Of a stretch of 64,000 nt of DNA, positions 26,869 through 35,972 are shown piece by piece. Every line of letters starts with the position of its first letter. Position 1 is the stretch's first letter. This stretch comes from Alistipes timonensis JC136 (GTDB lineage: Bacteria > Bacteroidota > Bacteroidia > Bacteroidales > Rikenellaceae), in assembly GCF_900107675.1 (NCBI RefSeq), contig NZ_FNRI01000006.1, positions 210,450 to 274,449 on the forward strand, read 5' to 3'. The position numbers and the translations under genes are program-made. The notes beneath the pieces are model-generated. The model did no database searches. It was not told where the DNA came from and saw only the letters and a program-made list of their open reading frames with translations.

Positions 26869-27969
26869 TCAGTTTCCGCCGTAGTCGGCGCCTTCCGTCA
26901 CGTCGAATACCACCCGGAAGCCGATCTCCTCGGAACGCGTGCCGGGCTGGATCTTCAAACGCATCGTGGTCTTCACGGCGTATTCGGGCTGGTTCCACGA
27001 GCCGCCGCGCAGGACTTTCAGCTTGCCGGTGGCGGGACCCTGCGGATTCTCGACGTAGATGATTTCGCCCGTGACACTTTTGCCTTCGGCATCGAGGTAG
27101 GGAATTTCACCTTCGGTCGGGACCGCGTTTTTCAGGCACTCCCTGTAATAATCGGCGCCGTACCAGTCCGAGCACCACTCCATGACGTTGCCGCACATGT
27201 CCGTCAGCCCGAGGGCGTTGGCGGGAGAGGTCTTGCCGTCCTTCATCTCGCCGCAGCGGTGCGCCATGCGGCCGATGCGCTCGATGCGGTTGCCCTGGGC
27301 GTCGGTGATGACCGTCACGAGGCCCGTTCCGTAGCTCGCGTTTTTGGAGTTGAAGAACCAGGCGGCTTTGTTCGAGGAACTGTTGTTGCTGTAAGAGAGG
27401 TAACGGTCGCCCGAGTTTTCAGCTGTGGCGGCTTTGGCTGCCATTTCCCATTCGGCCTCGGTCGGGAGGCGTCCCCCGAGCCAGCGGGCGAAGGCGTCGG
27501 CCTCTTTCCACGTAATGCAGACTACGGGGAAATCCTTGCGTGAATTCCCGTCGGGGTCTTCCCATTTCCAGAAAGGCTCCTTGGGCATCTTCACCGCGTT
27601 GGGGTTCGCCTCGACGAATTTCTCGAACTGTTCGACCGTCACGTTGCCCTTCATCATGCGGATATGCGTGTTGAGTTTCACGTAGTGGGCGGGACGCTGG
27701 TCGTAAAGGGTCGTCGAACCTTCGTCGTCGGTGCCCATCGAAGCGTAAAGGCATTGGTCGGGACTGCCCCAGGCCTTGCTGAAATCGATGTCGGCCCATT
27801 CTTCCTCGGGGATGATGTCATAGGGCTTGGCGGAGGATTCGAGCACGATGTCGGGCACGTCCTGTACGCTGTCTTCGTGCTCGTAGAGCGAATCGGGCGT
27901 GTCGTTGCAGGCTGTGGCGGTCAGGGCCGCGGCGGCCAGGATTGCAAAGCGGAATGTATTGCGTTTCAT
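26869..27969 (-). CDS. SUMF1/FGE-fold lipoprotein, probably non-catalytic
   Basis: 366 residues. The signal peptide ends LTATAC (Cys21). The rest matches the formylglycine-generating-enzyme (SUMF1) fold: PVVCITWKEADAFARWLGG, RLPTEAEWEMAAKA, GLTDMCGNVMEWCSDWY, KVLRGGSW and EEIGFRVV. True enzymes carry a cysteine pair shortly after the RGGSW motif. Here that stretch (NQPEYAVKTTMRL) has no cysteine, and no sulfatase gene is present in the window. The gene occupies the slot right after SusD (22 bp) where surface glycan-binding proteins are usual. A binding role is therefore plausible, as the fold belongs to the C-type-lectin class. Confidence 0.85.
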   Translation of the reverse strand: MKRNTFRFAILAAAALTATACNDTPDSLYEHEDSVQDVPDIVLESSAKPYDIIPEEEWADIDFSKAWGSPDQCLYASMGTDDEGSTTLYDQRPAHYVKLNTHIRMMKGNVTVEQFEKFVEANPNAVKMPKEPFWKWEDPDGNSRKDFPVVCITWKEADAFARWLGGRLPTEAEWEMAAKAATAENSGDRYLSYSNNSSSNKAAWFFNSKNASYGTGLVTVITDAQGNRIERIGRMAHRCGEMKDGKTSPANALGLTDMCGNVMEWCSDWYGADYYRECLKNAVPTEGEIPYLDAEGKSVTGEIIYVENPQGPATGKLKVLRGGSWNQPEYAVKTTMRLKIQPGTRSEEIGFRVVFDVTEGADYGGN

Positions 27970-27991
27970 TTTTTCGTTGGTCGTTTTGGGA

Positions 27992-29548
27992 TTAGTTCCA
28001 TCCGGGGTTCTGCGTGAGCTTGGGGTTGGCGATACGTTCGTCGGCCGGAATCGGCAGCAGCAGGTGTCTGGACTGTGCGTTCTTGCTCAGCTTGATGAAC
28101 GGAATGCTCAGTTCGGGCGTCTTCTTGCCGTCCATGGGGTTGATGAAGGACTGTTTCAGGTCCTCGGCGCTCATCTCGACGACCCGCTGCGTGAATTTCT
28201 GCATCACGTCGAGGTAGCGGCCCGTGCGGCGCAGGTCGTAGAGGCGGTAGGCGCCTTCGCCGGCGAACTCCCAGCGGCGTTCATCCAGGATGGCGTCGGC
28301 CAGCTCGTCGTGCGAAAGCGTCGCGTCGAGGCCGGTGAGCGTGGCGCGGCTGCGGACGAGGTTGAGGAAGAAGACCGACTTGTCCGGAGCTCCCAGCTCG
28401 TTGTAGGCCTCGGCCAGCATCAGGTAGGCGTCGGCAGAACGGAGCAGGATGACGTTCGGGCCTGCGAGGTTCTGGTTCAGGGCGGCGACGTCGTAACCTT
28501 TCAGGAAATGGGGTTTCGAGGAGCTGGTGATCTGGTAGGTCTGGCGGTAGCGCATATCGCCGGTGTCGTACGAATTGAAGAGATCGTACGAGGGCGTGTA
28601 GCTCTGGTAGCCGTTGGTTGCGCCTTCGATCTTCTCACCGCTCGCACCCTTCAGCTCCGAGGGAGCCACCTCGCGGTGCCACGTGTTGTTGTACTTGTCC
28701 TCGCTCTTGGCGGTGATCTCCCACAGTATCTCCTTTTTGCGCTCCTCGCGTTCCTTGTAGCGCGTGTCGAAAATGTACTTGTACTCCGGGCAGAGTCCGT
28801 AATCCTCGTTTACCTGCGTACCGTCGGCGAAGAGTTTGAGCGTCTCGATGACGTTCATGTACTCCTTGCGGACGAGGTACATCTGGGCCAGCAGCGTCTT
28901 GGCGGCGGCCCGCGAGATGGTCAGCGGATAGCTTACGCCCGAGGCGACGGTGATGGCCGAGGGCTTTTCCTCGACGATCGTCGTTACCCACTCCATGTCG
29001 GAGATGATGGTCGAGTAGACGGCGTCGACCGACGAGCGTTCGGGACGGATGTTGTCTTCCTTGATCGAGTAGACGGGGACCGTCATCAGGGGCACGTCGC
29101 CCCACAGCTGGACGAGGTTGAAATAGGCCCAGGCGCGGATGAATTTGGCCTCGGCGATGATGTTTTCGCTGTTGGCGGGGCTCAGCTCGGGGCGTTTCTC
29201 CAACTGGTCGATCAGGATGTTGCACTGCTCGACGACGGCGTAGAACTTGCCCCAGATGTTTTTGACGAGCGAGTTGTTGACGTTCAGCGTCAGGTAGGTG
29301 ACACCCTTGCGGTCGACGTTGGTCGACGAATAATCGATGTTGTCGGTCATCGTGTCGGTGAGGTACATGAAGTCCGTGCCGAATACGGTGTTGCGCACCT
29401 GATAGTATGCTCCGTAGAGGAACAGCATGGCCTCCTCCTCGTTGTTGAAATAGTTGTCGAGGGGGATTTGCGTCTTCGACTCCTCGTCCAGAAAATCGCA
29501 CGATCCCAGCACAAATGCGGAAAGCAGGATGAAAAGTATCTTTTTCAT
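27992..29548 (-). CDS. SusD/RagB-family outer-membrane glycan-binding lipoprotein
   Basis: 518 residues, signal peptide ending VLGSC (Cys17). Typical SusD motifs: EEEAMLFLYGAYYQV, EAKFIRAWAYFNLVQLWGDV (about 135-155), SRAAAKTLLAQMYLV, SADAYLMLAEAYNELG and a C-terminal FIKLSKNAQSRHLLLPIPADE ending in NPKLTQNPGW, a common SusD terminus. It lies 15 bp downstream of its SusC partner and is expected to bind the oligosaccharide that the pair imports. Confidence 0.96.
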   Translation of the reverse strand: MKKILFILLSAFVLGSCDFLDEESKTQIPLDNYFNNEEEAMLFLYGAYYQVRNTVFGTDFMYLTDTMTDNIDYSSTNVDRKGVTYLTLNVNNSLVKNIWGKFYAVVEQCNILIDQLEKRPELSPANSENIIAEAKFIRAWAYFNLVQLWGDVPLMTVPVYSIKEDNIRPERSSVDAVYSTIISDMEWVTTIVEEKPSAITVASGVSYPLTISRAAAKTLLAQMYLVRKEYMNVIETLKLFADGTQVNEDYGLCPEYKYIFDTRYKEREERKKEILWEITAKSEDKYNNTWHREVAPSELKGASGEKIEGATNGYQSYTPSYDLFNSYDTGDMRYRQTYQITSSSKPHFLKGYDVAALNQNLAGPNVILLRSADAYLMLAEAYNELGAPDKSVFFLNLVRSRATLTGLDATLSHDELADAILDERRWEFAGEGAYRLYDLRRTGRYLDVMQKFTQRVVEMSAEDLKQSFINPMDGKKTPELSIPFIKLSKNAQSRHLLLPIPADERIANPKLTQNPGWN

Positions 29549-29563
29549 GATCGGGCAGTGGTT

Positions 29564-32500
29564 TTAGAAAGTGATGTTGACGTTGAAGGTGAAGCTCTTG
29601 GATGCCGGATAGCTGCTTCGGTCGATGCCAAGGGTCGAGTTCGACGTTCCCACCGAGCTGCTCATTTCGGGGTCGAATCCGCGGTATTTGGTCCAGGTCC
29701 AGAGATTGGTTCCTTTGAGCGAGAGCATCAGGCGTTGCATGCCGATTTTCCGGGAGATCTTCTCCGGTACGGTGTAGGTGAGCGAGAGCGTTTTCAGACG
29801 CAGGTACGAACCGTCTTCGATCCAGCGGTCGATGACGTTCTGGGTGTAGAGGCGCGCCGTGGAGGGCGAGCTGTTCGACGAGGGCAGCGGTTTGCTTCCG
29901 CCCATCCAGCCCTGGTCGCCCGTGATCGGGTTCGCGGGACGCCATGCGCCGAGTCCGTCGGCATAGGCGTTGTTGTTGCCGGCCTGGTAGAGATCGAGTT
30001 TGGTGACGTTCGTGTTGATGATCTTACCCCCGAGGGCGTAGTTGAAGAAGACGGTCAGCGACCAGTTCTTGTAGTTGAACGTATTGGTGAAACCTCCCAT
30101 GACGTTCGGGAGGGCCTGCCCCAGCACGACCTTGTCCTGGTCGTTGATCACGCCGTCGCCGTTCTGGTCGATGTATTTGATCATGCCCGGACGGGTCTGG
30201 ATGTTGAGCGGGTCCTCGACCCAGACGGCATCGTCGGCGTAGACTTCGTCCCAGTTCTTGTAGATCGAGGTCTCGTAGCCTTTGATGATGCCCAACGGCT
30301 GTCCGATTTCCAGGAAGGTGATGTCCTGGTTCACACCGTTGCCCATGTGGTAGAGCACGACGTGGTCGTTGCCTCCCAGGTCGGTGATCGTGCTTTTGTT
30401 CCAGCCGATGTTGAAGTCGGTGTTCCAACTGAAATTGCGGTGCTCGATGTTGCGGGTGTGGATTTCGAACTCGACGCCCTTGTTGTCGATGTTGCCGACG
30501 TTGGCCGAAACCTGCGAGTAACCCGTCGTTTGCGGCAGACGGTAGTTGTAGAGCAGGTTGTAGGTTTTCTTATAGTAGGCGTCCACCGAGAAGCGGATGC
30601 GGTTCTTGAACAGACCCACGTCCAGACCGCCGTTGTATTCGTGGGTGGTTTCCCACTGCAGGTTGGGGTTGCCGATCTGCGAGATGGTCGTACCGTTGTA
30701 GGACTGCCCGTTGACCAGCACCTTGTTCGAGGAGAGCATCGTCGGCGACTTGTATTCGCCGATGCGGTCGTTGCCCGTCACGCCGACGCTGAAACGGGGC
30801 TTCAGTTCGGAGATCCATTTTACGTTTTTGAGCCATTTCTCCTTGGTCATTTTCCAGGAGACCGAGGCTGCGGGGAAATAGCCGTAGCGGCTGTCCTCGC
30901 CGAAGCGCGACGATCCGTCGGCACGCAGCGAGAAGGTCGCCGTGAAGCGTTCGTTGTAGGTGTAGATGGCGCGTGTGAAGAACGACAGGTGGTTGATTGC
31001 TTTATAGCTCGATCCGGGAACGCCGATATAAGCGCCGGCTCCGAGGTTGTTCCACATGAAATAGTCGGTGTCGAAACGCGTCACGTCGATGTTGAAGCCT
31101 TCCGACTCCTGACGCTGCCAGCTCTGGCCGAGGGTCCACATCAGGAAGTGCTTCTTGCTGAACGTCCGGGAGAAGTTGATGAAGTTCTCGTTGCTCCACG
31201 TAATGCCCTGCGACGTCTTGCGCGTCGCCTTGTTGTTCTTGTCGATATGCGCCTCGGTGCTGTAGATCGACCGCAGGACATAGGCGTAGTCGTTGCTGTT
31301 GTTGTATTTGTAGCCGGCCGTGGAGTTGAAGGTCCAGTATTTCCGCTTGTCGATGTCCCAGCGGAAGACGGCGTTGAGTTCGGCCGTCGTGCGTTTGTTC
31401 CACTGGTTCGAGTTCAGGGCCTTGGCGGCCTCGGTGTTGATACTCTTGATCTCGCCGGTCTCCTCATCTATATAGGTGCCGTCGCCGAGGTCCGTGCCGT
31501 TGATCGTGCTGGTGGGTTTCTGCATCAGCATGCGCAGCGTGGCGCCGGAGTCGCCGGAGCTGATCTTCTCGGTCTGCTGACGGCTGAGCGAGGCTTTGAT
31601 ATCGAGGTGCAGGCGCGGCGAGAGGTTCATGTTGAACTTGGTCGAGAAACTCAGACGCTCGTTGCTCGAATTGCGCAGGATGCCCTCTTCGCTGAGCCAG
31701 CCGCCCGAGATGTAATAGCGCATGTCTTTCGATCCGCCCTGCAATGCGACCGTGTAGTTGTGACGCTGGGCGATGTCGCGCAGCAGGCGTTTCTGGTAAT
31801 CGTTCGTGGTGAGCGTATCGGGACGCAGCGTGTTGAAGCTGTTCACGCCCCACATCATGCGTGCGAAATTGTCGTACTCGGCGTACTGCTCGCTGTTCAT
31901 CATCTCGATGCGGTAGCGCGGGATCGAAAGCCCGTACTCGGCGTTGACCGAAAGGGTGGGTTTGCCGGCCTGGCCGCTGCGGGTGGTGACCATCACCACG
32001 CCGTTGGCGCCGCGCGAACCGTAGATGGCCGTGGCGGCGGCGTCTTTCAGGATTTCGATGCCGGCCACGTCGTTGGGGTTGAGCAGCGACAGGGCGGTCT
32101 GGTCCGAAGGGATGTTGTCGATCACCACCAGCGGGCTGGTGTCGCCCGAGATGGACGTTCCGCCGCGGATGCGCATGGCCACTTCGCTGCCCGGCTCACC
32201 CGATGCGGTGATGACCAGCACGCCCGTCGCATTGCCCTGGAGGGCCTGCTCGATCGACGACACGGGGGTCTTGTTGATGTCCTTTTCGCTGATCACCGCG
32301 ATCGAACTGGTGAGGTTGCTGCGCGGAACGTAGCCGTAGCCGACAGCCACGACCTCTTCGATCTCGACGGCCGAAACCGAGAGTTTGGCGTCGATCTTCG
32401 TGCGCCCGTTCACCGGGACGACCAGACGCGTGTAGTTGAGATGCTGGAATATCAGCGAATCCTTGGCGGGGATGTTGGTCAGCATGAAGTCGCCGTTGAC

Positions 32501-32710
32501 ACCCGTCGTCGTACCTTTATAGGTGCTGGCGACGATGACCGATGCGCCGATGATCGGCTCGCCCGATGCGGCGTCGGTGACGACGCCCGAAACGGTGAGG
32601 CGCTGCTGTGCCTGGAGCGAAGTCGTCAGCAGGAGTGCGGCGAGTGTGGCCAGCACGGTCGCTGCCGGGCGCTTCAGTTTCGATACGAATAAAAAGTCAA
32701 AGTTTTTCAT
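29564..32710 (-). CDS. SusC/RagA TonB-dependent transporter of the pectin locus
   Basis: 1048 residues. A long signal peptide ends SLQAQ, then a carboxypeptidase-regulatory-like domain (VSGVVTDAASGEPIIGASV), the SusC signature EIEEVVAVGYGYVPRS, the plug (LVVIDNIPSD, ILKDAAATAIYGSRGANGVV) and a barrel ending FTFNVNITF. Unlike the SusC at 2925-6263 it has no STN domain, consistent with control by the hybrid two-component regulator nearby. It is the first gene of a ten-gene run reaching to 14383, with spacings mostly under 35 bp. Confidence 0.96.
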   Translation of the reverse strand: MKNFDFLFVSKLKRPAATVLATLAALLLTTSLQAQQRLTVSGVVTDAASGEPIIGASVIVASTYKGTTTGVNGDFMLTNIPAKDSLIFQHLNYTRLVVPVNGRTKIDAKLSVSAVEIEEVVAVGYGYVPRSNLTSSIAVISEKDINKTPVSSIEQALQGNATGVLVITASGEPGSEVAMRIRGGTSISGDTSPLVVIDNIPSDQTALSLLNPNDVAGIEILKDAAATAIYGSRGANGVVMVTTRSGQAGKPTLSVNAEYGLSIPRYRIEMMNSEQYAEYDNFARMMWGVNSFNTLRPDTLTTNDYQKRLLRDIAQRHNYTVALQGGSKDMRYYISGGWLSEEGILRNSSNERLSFSTKFNMNLSPRLHLDIKASLSRQQTEKISSGDSGATLRMLMQKPTSTINGTDLGDGTYIDEETGEIKSINTEAAKALNSNQWNKRTTAELNAVFRWDIDKRKYWTFNSTAGYKYNNSNDYAYVLRSIYSTEAHIDKNNKATRKTSQGITWSNENFINFSRTFSKKHFLMWTLGQSWQRQESEGFNIDVTRFDTDYFMWNNLGAGAYIGVPGSSYKAINHLSFFTRAIYTYNERFTATFSLRADGSSRFGEDSRYGYFPAASVSWKMTKEKWLKNVKWISELKPRFSVGVTGNDRIGEYKSPTMLSSNKVLVNGQSYNGTTISQIGNPNLQWETTHEYNGGLDVGLFKNRIRFSVDAYYKKTYNLLYNYRLPQTTGYSQVSANVGNIDNKGVEFEIHTRNIEHRNFSWNTDFNIGWNKSTITDLGGNDHVVLYHMGNGVNQDITFLEIGQPLGIIKGYETSIYKNWDEVYADDAVWVEDPLNIQTRPGMIKYIDQNGDGVINDQDKVVLGQALPNVMGGFTNTFNYKNWSLTVFFNYALGGKIINTNVTKLDLYQAGNNNAYADGLGAWRPANPITGDQGWMGGSKPLPSSNSSPSTARLYTQNVIDRWIEDGSYLRLKTLSLTYTVPEKISRKIGMQRLMLSLKGTNLWTWTKYRGFDPEMSSSVGTSNSTLGIDRSSYPASKSFTFNVNITF

Positions 32711-32759
32711 TCATCAGTTGGTTATTTTAGGTTAACGTTTGTTCGTATGAACGGTGATA

Positions 32760-32767
32760 CAAAATTA
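32760..32767 (-). promoter_or_regulatory. Probable -7 promoter element of the SusC-led pectin operon
   Basis: TAATTTTG on the minus strand is an exact TAnnTTTG match, about 50 bp upstream of the SusC start codon. No clear TTG -33 element is present at the right distance. A weak -33 would fit a promoter that depends on an activator such as the neighbouring hybrid regulator (inference). Confidence 0.55.
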
Positions 32768-32843
32768 TCCGGGAGGGGTGGAACGAATGTCGAATATTTT
32801 TTCGATTATGTTCGTTTTAGGCCGTTTTTGAACCGGCAGGGGT

Positions 32844-35825
32844 TCAGCGTTTGCTGTCCCCGCTGCCGGCCGAGTTCTCCAAGGCGTTCTCGATCAGGTT
32901 TATGACCATCTGTACGGCGGCTTCGTCGTATTTCACGGGGCAGGGAACTGCCTCCGGGGTGCGCGCGGCATCGAGCCGTCCGGCGGTGAGCAATCCCGAG
33001 AGCAGCAGGCAGCCTTTGCCGCTGCCGAACCCGATGCGCAGCACGGGGGTTCGGGTGAGGTTCTTCCCGGCTGCGGCCAGCGGCACGAGTTCCGTGGCGC
33101 TGCCCCGGGCCGAGTTGCGGTAACCGCTGCCGAGGTCGGTGACGCGGACCGGAGCTTTGGGATTGATTGACATGGCCAGCGCCGGAGCGTCTTCCACCAG
33201 AAATTCCACTTTGCGGCGCAACTCCTGCGTCAGCGCTTTGTTGTTGGGCAGGGAGTCGAAAGCGAAGAATCCGCAGAGTTCGTAGGCGTAGTAGCTGCCC
33301 TGTTCCATGCGTCCGATGTCGGCGCCCCGGCGGCTCCACTGCGCCGAGAAGGCTTCGCGGCTCAATCCCTGCACGTCGAAATCCGCCGCGGGGACGATCA
33401 GCCCGCCCCGAAGCCCGTTCCAGAGGGCTGTGTGGCGGGGTGTCAGGCGGCGCCACAGCTCCGTGTGGACGGAGTCGGGATGGATGTGGCTTTCGGGTTC
33501 GGCGGCCTCGGTGCAGGTGAGCGACAGTCCGCCGAAGAGCTCGTAATGCGTTATTTTCGGGTCGGTCACGCGGGCAACCCCCTGCAGGGGGCCCAATTGA
33601 CCGTCCTCGGCAGGGTAGCCCTGTCCGAGGTAGCGTTCGCCGATGTCGAGCATCACGACGCCTGCGCCTCGGGCGACGGCCTTTTCGATCGTTCTGCGGC
33701 AGTCGTCCAGTCCCTCCCAGCTGGCGCGTCCCAATAATAGAAGGTCTGCTTTTGCGGGGTCGGGGACGGTGCGCAGGCCCAGCCGGTGCGCCAGGGCGAG
33801 CAGTTCGGTCTCGGCGGCGGGGATGTGGAGGACGGCTTCGGCCACCGGGGCCGGAACTTTGGCTTCGAGGACGCGGATGTCCCATTCGGAGACGACGGGG
33901 TATTTCACCGCGTCGGTGGGGTTGAGCAGCGTGGTGCGCAGGATGTAGTCGCCGCATGTGGCGGGCATTTCGATCCGGCACTCGGCGATTCGTTTGTCGT
34001 AGGGCTCTACGCGGCATTCTATGGTCTTGGCGAAGCTCCGCCGCGAAAAGGCGTCGGTGATCTCCACGCGGGCCGTAAGGGTCGAACGGCGGTCGGTGTC
34101 GTTGAAGAAGTGGAGCGGGAGGGTGACCTCCTGTCCGGGGATGAAGTTGCAGTCCCAGATGTCCATGCTGACGGCCTGCGGCGACCAGAGCACCGTCAGG
34201 GCGTTCCAGACGTTTTTGGGCCGTCCGTCGCGCAGCGGGCCCAGGAACCAGTGGTTGCCGTCGGCATAGCTGCTGGCAATGGTGAACGGGGCGACGCCCG
34301 CCGCGCCGATCCTCCGCCAGTATTCGGCCACCTTGCCGCACGAGCGGTCGAGGTGGTGGAGCCGTTCGGCGGCGGTGTGGCTGCGGCCCAGGAAGCGCAT
34401 GTAGCTCTCGCGGATCGAGGGGTAACCGCCCATCTCGCCGTTGCCGTCGAGGTAGTTGCCGCCGAATTCATCGACCATGATCGCCTTGGGGAACTGGTCG
34501 GCGGAGTCGTAGTAGAGTCCGAGGTTCTCGAACAGGCTCCACCAATATTTATGGATGTGCATTACGTCGCGGTCTTCGAGAAGCATGGGCGGGTAGTCCC
34601 GGACGATCTCGTCCAGGGCGCTCCACGCAGTCTTCAGCTGTTCGCCCTCGGTCTCGTTGTAGGGGTGGCAGAGGAGGACCGAGGGGTGGCGGGCCGCCAG
34701 GTCGAACCACTTGGGGTACTGCTCCATCAGGCTTTCGCGCGAGGCGGGCATACCGTGGAAGAAGTTCCACTCGTACTGCACGGCCAGTCCGTAACGGTCG
34801 CAGAGATCCAGCAGCCGCTCGGGCGGCACGCCGAGGTGGAACCGCAGCAGGTTGGCGCCGTGCTCCTTCAGCCGGCGGACGATGTTGTCGCGGAACCAGA
34901 TCGTATCGTAACCCGCTTCGCGGCCTTCGGCGTCGCGCATCCAGCGGTGCCAGACGACCGTGCCGCCGCGGAGTTTGAGGGGACGGCCGTTGAGGGTGAA
35001 TTGTTTGTCGGTCACGGCGGCGCGGCGCAGTCCCAGCGATTGCTGCCAGTCGGAAAGCGTCTCCCCGCGTTCGTCGAGCAGCTCCACGCGGAGGCCGTAG
35101 AGGACGGGACGCTCGGGCGACCACTCCCGGAGCAGGCCCCGGTAGCCGAAGGCGATTTCGTTTTCGCCCGGCAGAGCCGTGCCCGTCCGGGTCAGGAGCT
35201 CTTTGGGGCCGTCCGTTACCGTGATGCGGGCCGATGCGGCGCCCGTGCCGCGGAGACGGTAGCGGAGCGTAACCTGCCCGGCTTCCGGGTCGCAGTCGGT
35301 GAGCACGCGGTCGGTGCAGGCGTTCGTATAGAGGTGCAGCACGACATCGTCCCAGAGCGACGAGGAGCAGTTGCTCCGCCACTGGTCCACCTTGGGGATG
35401 AACGAAGCGTCGGCCGGCGGAACGTCGGCCAGCGAGGCGAGCGATATTTCGAGGGTGATGCGGCTGCCGGGTTTCAGCGTTTCATGGCGCAGGTCGTGCA
35501 GCGAGCGGATCATGCCGCCCTCCTGCGACGAAACCAGCTCGCCGTCGACGTAGACCTCGGGACGGAAGCGTGCGCCTTTCAGTTCGAGTGCCGCGGCGTT
35601 CCAGCTTCCGGCCGGCAGCGTGACCTCGCGGCGGTACCAGAGCCGTCCCTCGGTGTAGCGCGTGGCGTCCATCGGAACGCCCGGAACCAGCGTTGTTCCG
35701 GTGTAGTTGCGGTCGATGCCGTATTCCCACGGACCGTTCAGCCAGAGGTCGGCGTGGCGGGTCTGCGCCGGGGCCGCCGGGGAGCAGAGGAGGAACAACA
35801 GCAACAGGGATGCGTATTTTTTCAT
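32844..35825 (-). CDS. GH2-family beta-glycosidase
   Basis: 993 residues from the ATG at 35825, followed by a signal peptide (MKKYASLLLLFLLCSPAAPAQ). The same frame is open further upstream, but that part runs antisense to the regulator gene and is rejected. GH2 features: sugar-binding domain (LWLNGPWEYGIDRNY, RLWYRREVTLP), Ig-like domain, TIM barrel from LNGRPLKLRGGTVVWHRW, acid/base YNETEG (Glu391) and probable nucleophile DEFGG (Glu453). The C-terminal 350 residues include a beta domain and a Rossmann-like segment (ADLLLLGRASWEGL, GAGVVMLDIGERY). It is divergent from the regulator gene, so they may be co-regulated. Confidence 0.87.
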   Translation of the reverse strand: MKKYASLLLLFLLCSPAAPAQTRHADLWLNGPWEYGIDRNYTGTTLVPGVPMDATRYTEGRLWYRREVTLPAGSWNAAALELKGARFRPEVYVDGELVSSQEGGMIRSLHDLRHETLKPGSRITLEISLASLADVPPADASFIPKVDQWRSNCSSSLWDDVVLHLYTNACTDRVLTDCDPEAGQVTLRYRLRGTGAASARITVTDGPKELLTRTGTALPGENEIAFGYRGLLREWSPERPVLYGLRVELLDERGETLSDWQQSLGLRRAAVTDKQFTLNGRPLKLRGGTVVWHRWMRDAEGREAGYDTIWFRDNIVRRLKEHGANLLRFHLGVPPERLLDLCDRYGLAVQYEWNFFHGMPASRESLMEQYPKWFDLAARHPSVLLCHPYNETEGEQLKTAWSALDEIVRDYPPMLLEDRDVMHIHKYWWSLFENLGLYYDSADQFPKAIMVDEFGGNYLDGNGEMGGYPSIRESYMRFLGRSHTAAERLHHLDRSCGKVAEYWRRIGAAGVAPFTIASSYADGNHWFLGPLRDGRPKNVWNALTVLWSPQAVSMDIWDCNFIPGQEVTLPLHFFNDTDRRSTLTARVEITDAFSRRSFAKTIECRVEPYDKRIAECRIEMPATCGDYILRTTLLNPTDAVKYPVVSEWDIRVLEAKVPAPVAEAVLHIPAAETELLALAHRLGLRTVPDPAKADLLLLGRASWEGLDDCRRTIEKAVARGAGVVMLDIGERYLGQGYPAEDGQLGPLQGVARVTDPKITHYELFGGLSLTCTEAAEPESHIHPDSVHTELWRRLTPRHTALWNGLRGGLIVPAADFDVQGLSREAFSAQWSRRGADIGRMEQGSYYAYELCGFFAFDSLPNNKALTQELRRKVEFLVEDAPALAMSINPKAPVRVTDLGSGYRNSARGSATELVPLAAAGKNLTRTPVLRIGFGSGKGCLLLSGLLTAGRLDAARTPEAVPCPVKYDEAAVQMVINLIENALENSAGSGDSKR

Positions 35826-35851
35826 TCGGATTGTAGTTTGGTATCTGGAAA

Positions 35852-35859
35852 CAAAAGTA
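35852..35859 (-). promoter_or_regulatory. -7 promoter element for the divergent GH2 gene
   Basis: TACTTTTG on the minus strand exactly matches TAnnTTTG and lies 26 bp upstream of the GH2 ATG. No good -33 TTG is seen. The 147-bp divergent region 35826-35972 also holds the regulator promoter, and it carries repeated GGATAT/TTCCGG words (35880-35930) that could be binding sites. Confidence 0.55.
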
Positions 35860-35933
35860 GGGAGAAGCCCCGGCGCGGATGTTCGGATATTTCCGGAAAA
35901 GGTCGGATATTTTCCGGATATGCCTTCCGGGCA

Positions 35934-35964
35934 TTTGCCGGATGGCGAAAAAACACTATCTTTA
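35934..35964 (+). promoter_or_regulatory. Promoter of the hybrid two-component regulator gene
   Basis: TTTG (35934-35937), 19 nt, then TATCTTTA (35957-35964), which differs from TAnnTTTG only in the last base. A second exact match, TACCTTTG (35963-35970), overlaps it but at 25-nt spacing. The start codon is at 35973, so the 5' leader would be only a few bases. Confidence 0.65.
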
Positions 35965-35972
35965 CCTTTGAA

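Noticed and set aside
27899..32692. A 1597-codon open frame on the plus strand, antisense to the SusC, SusD and SUMF1-like genes
   Set aside because: It runs opposite to three well-identified genes, has a composition rich in Val/Asp/Arg/His typical of reverse-frame shadows in GC-rich DNA, and matches no family. The same holds for long antisense frames at 23578-27543 and 3267-6008.
33786..35972. Upstream extension of the hybrid-regulator frame on the plus strand
   Set aside because: It is antisense to a clear GH2 gene; the signal peptide and promoter support a start at 35973.
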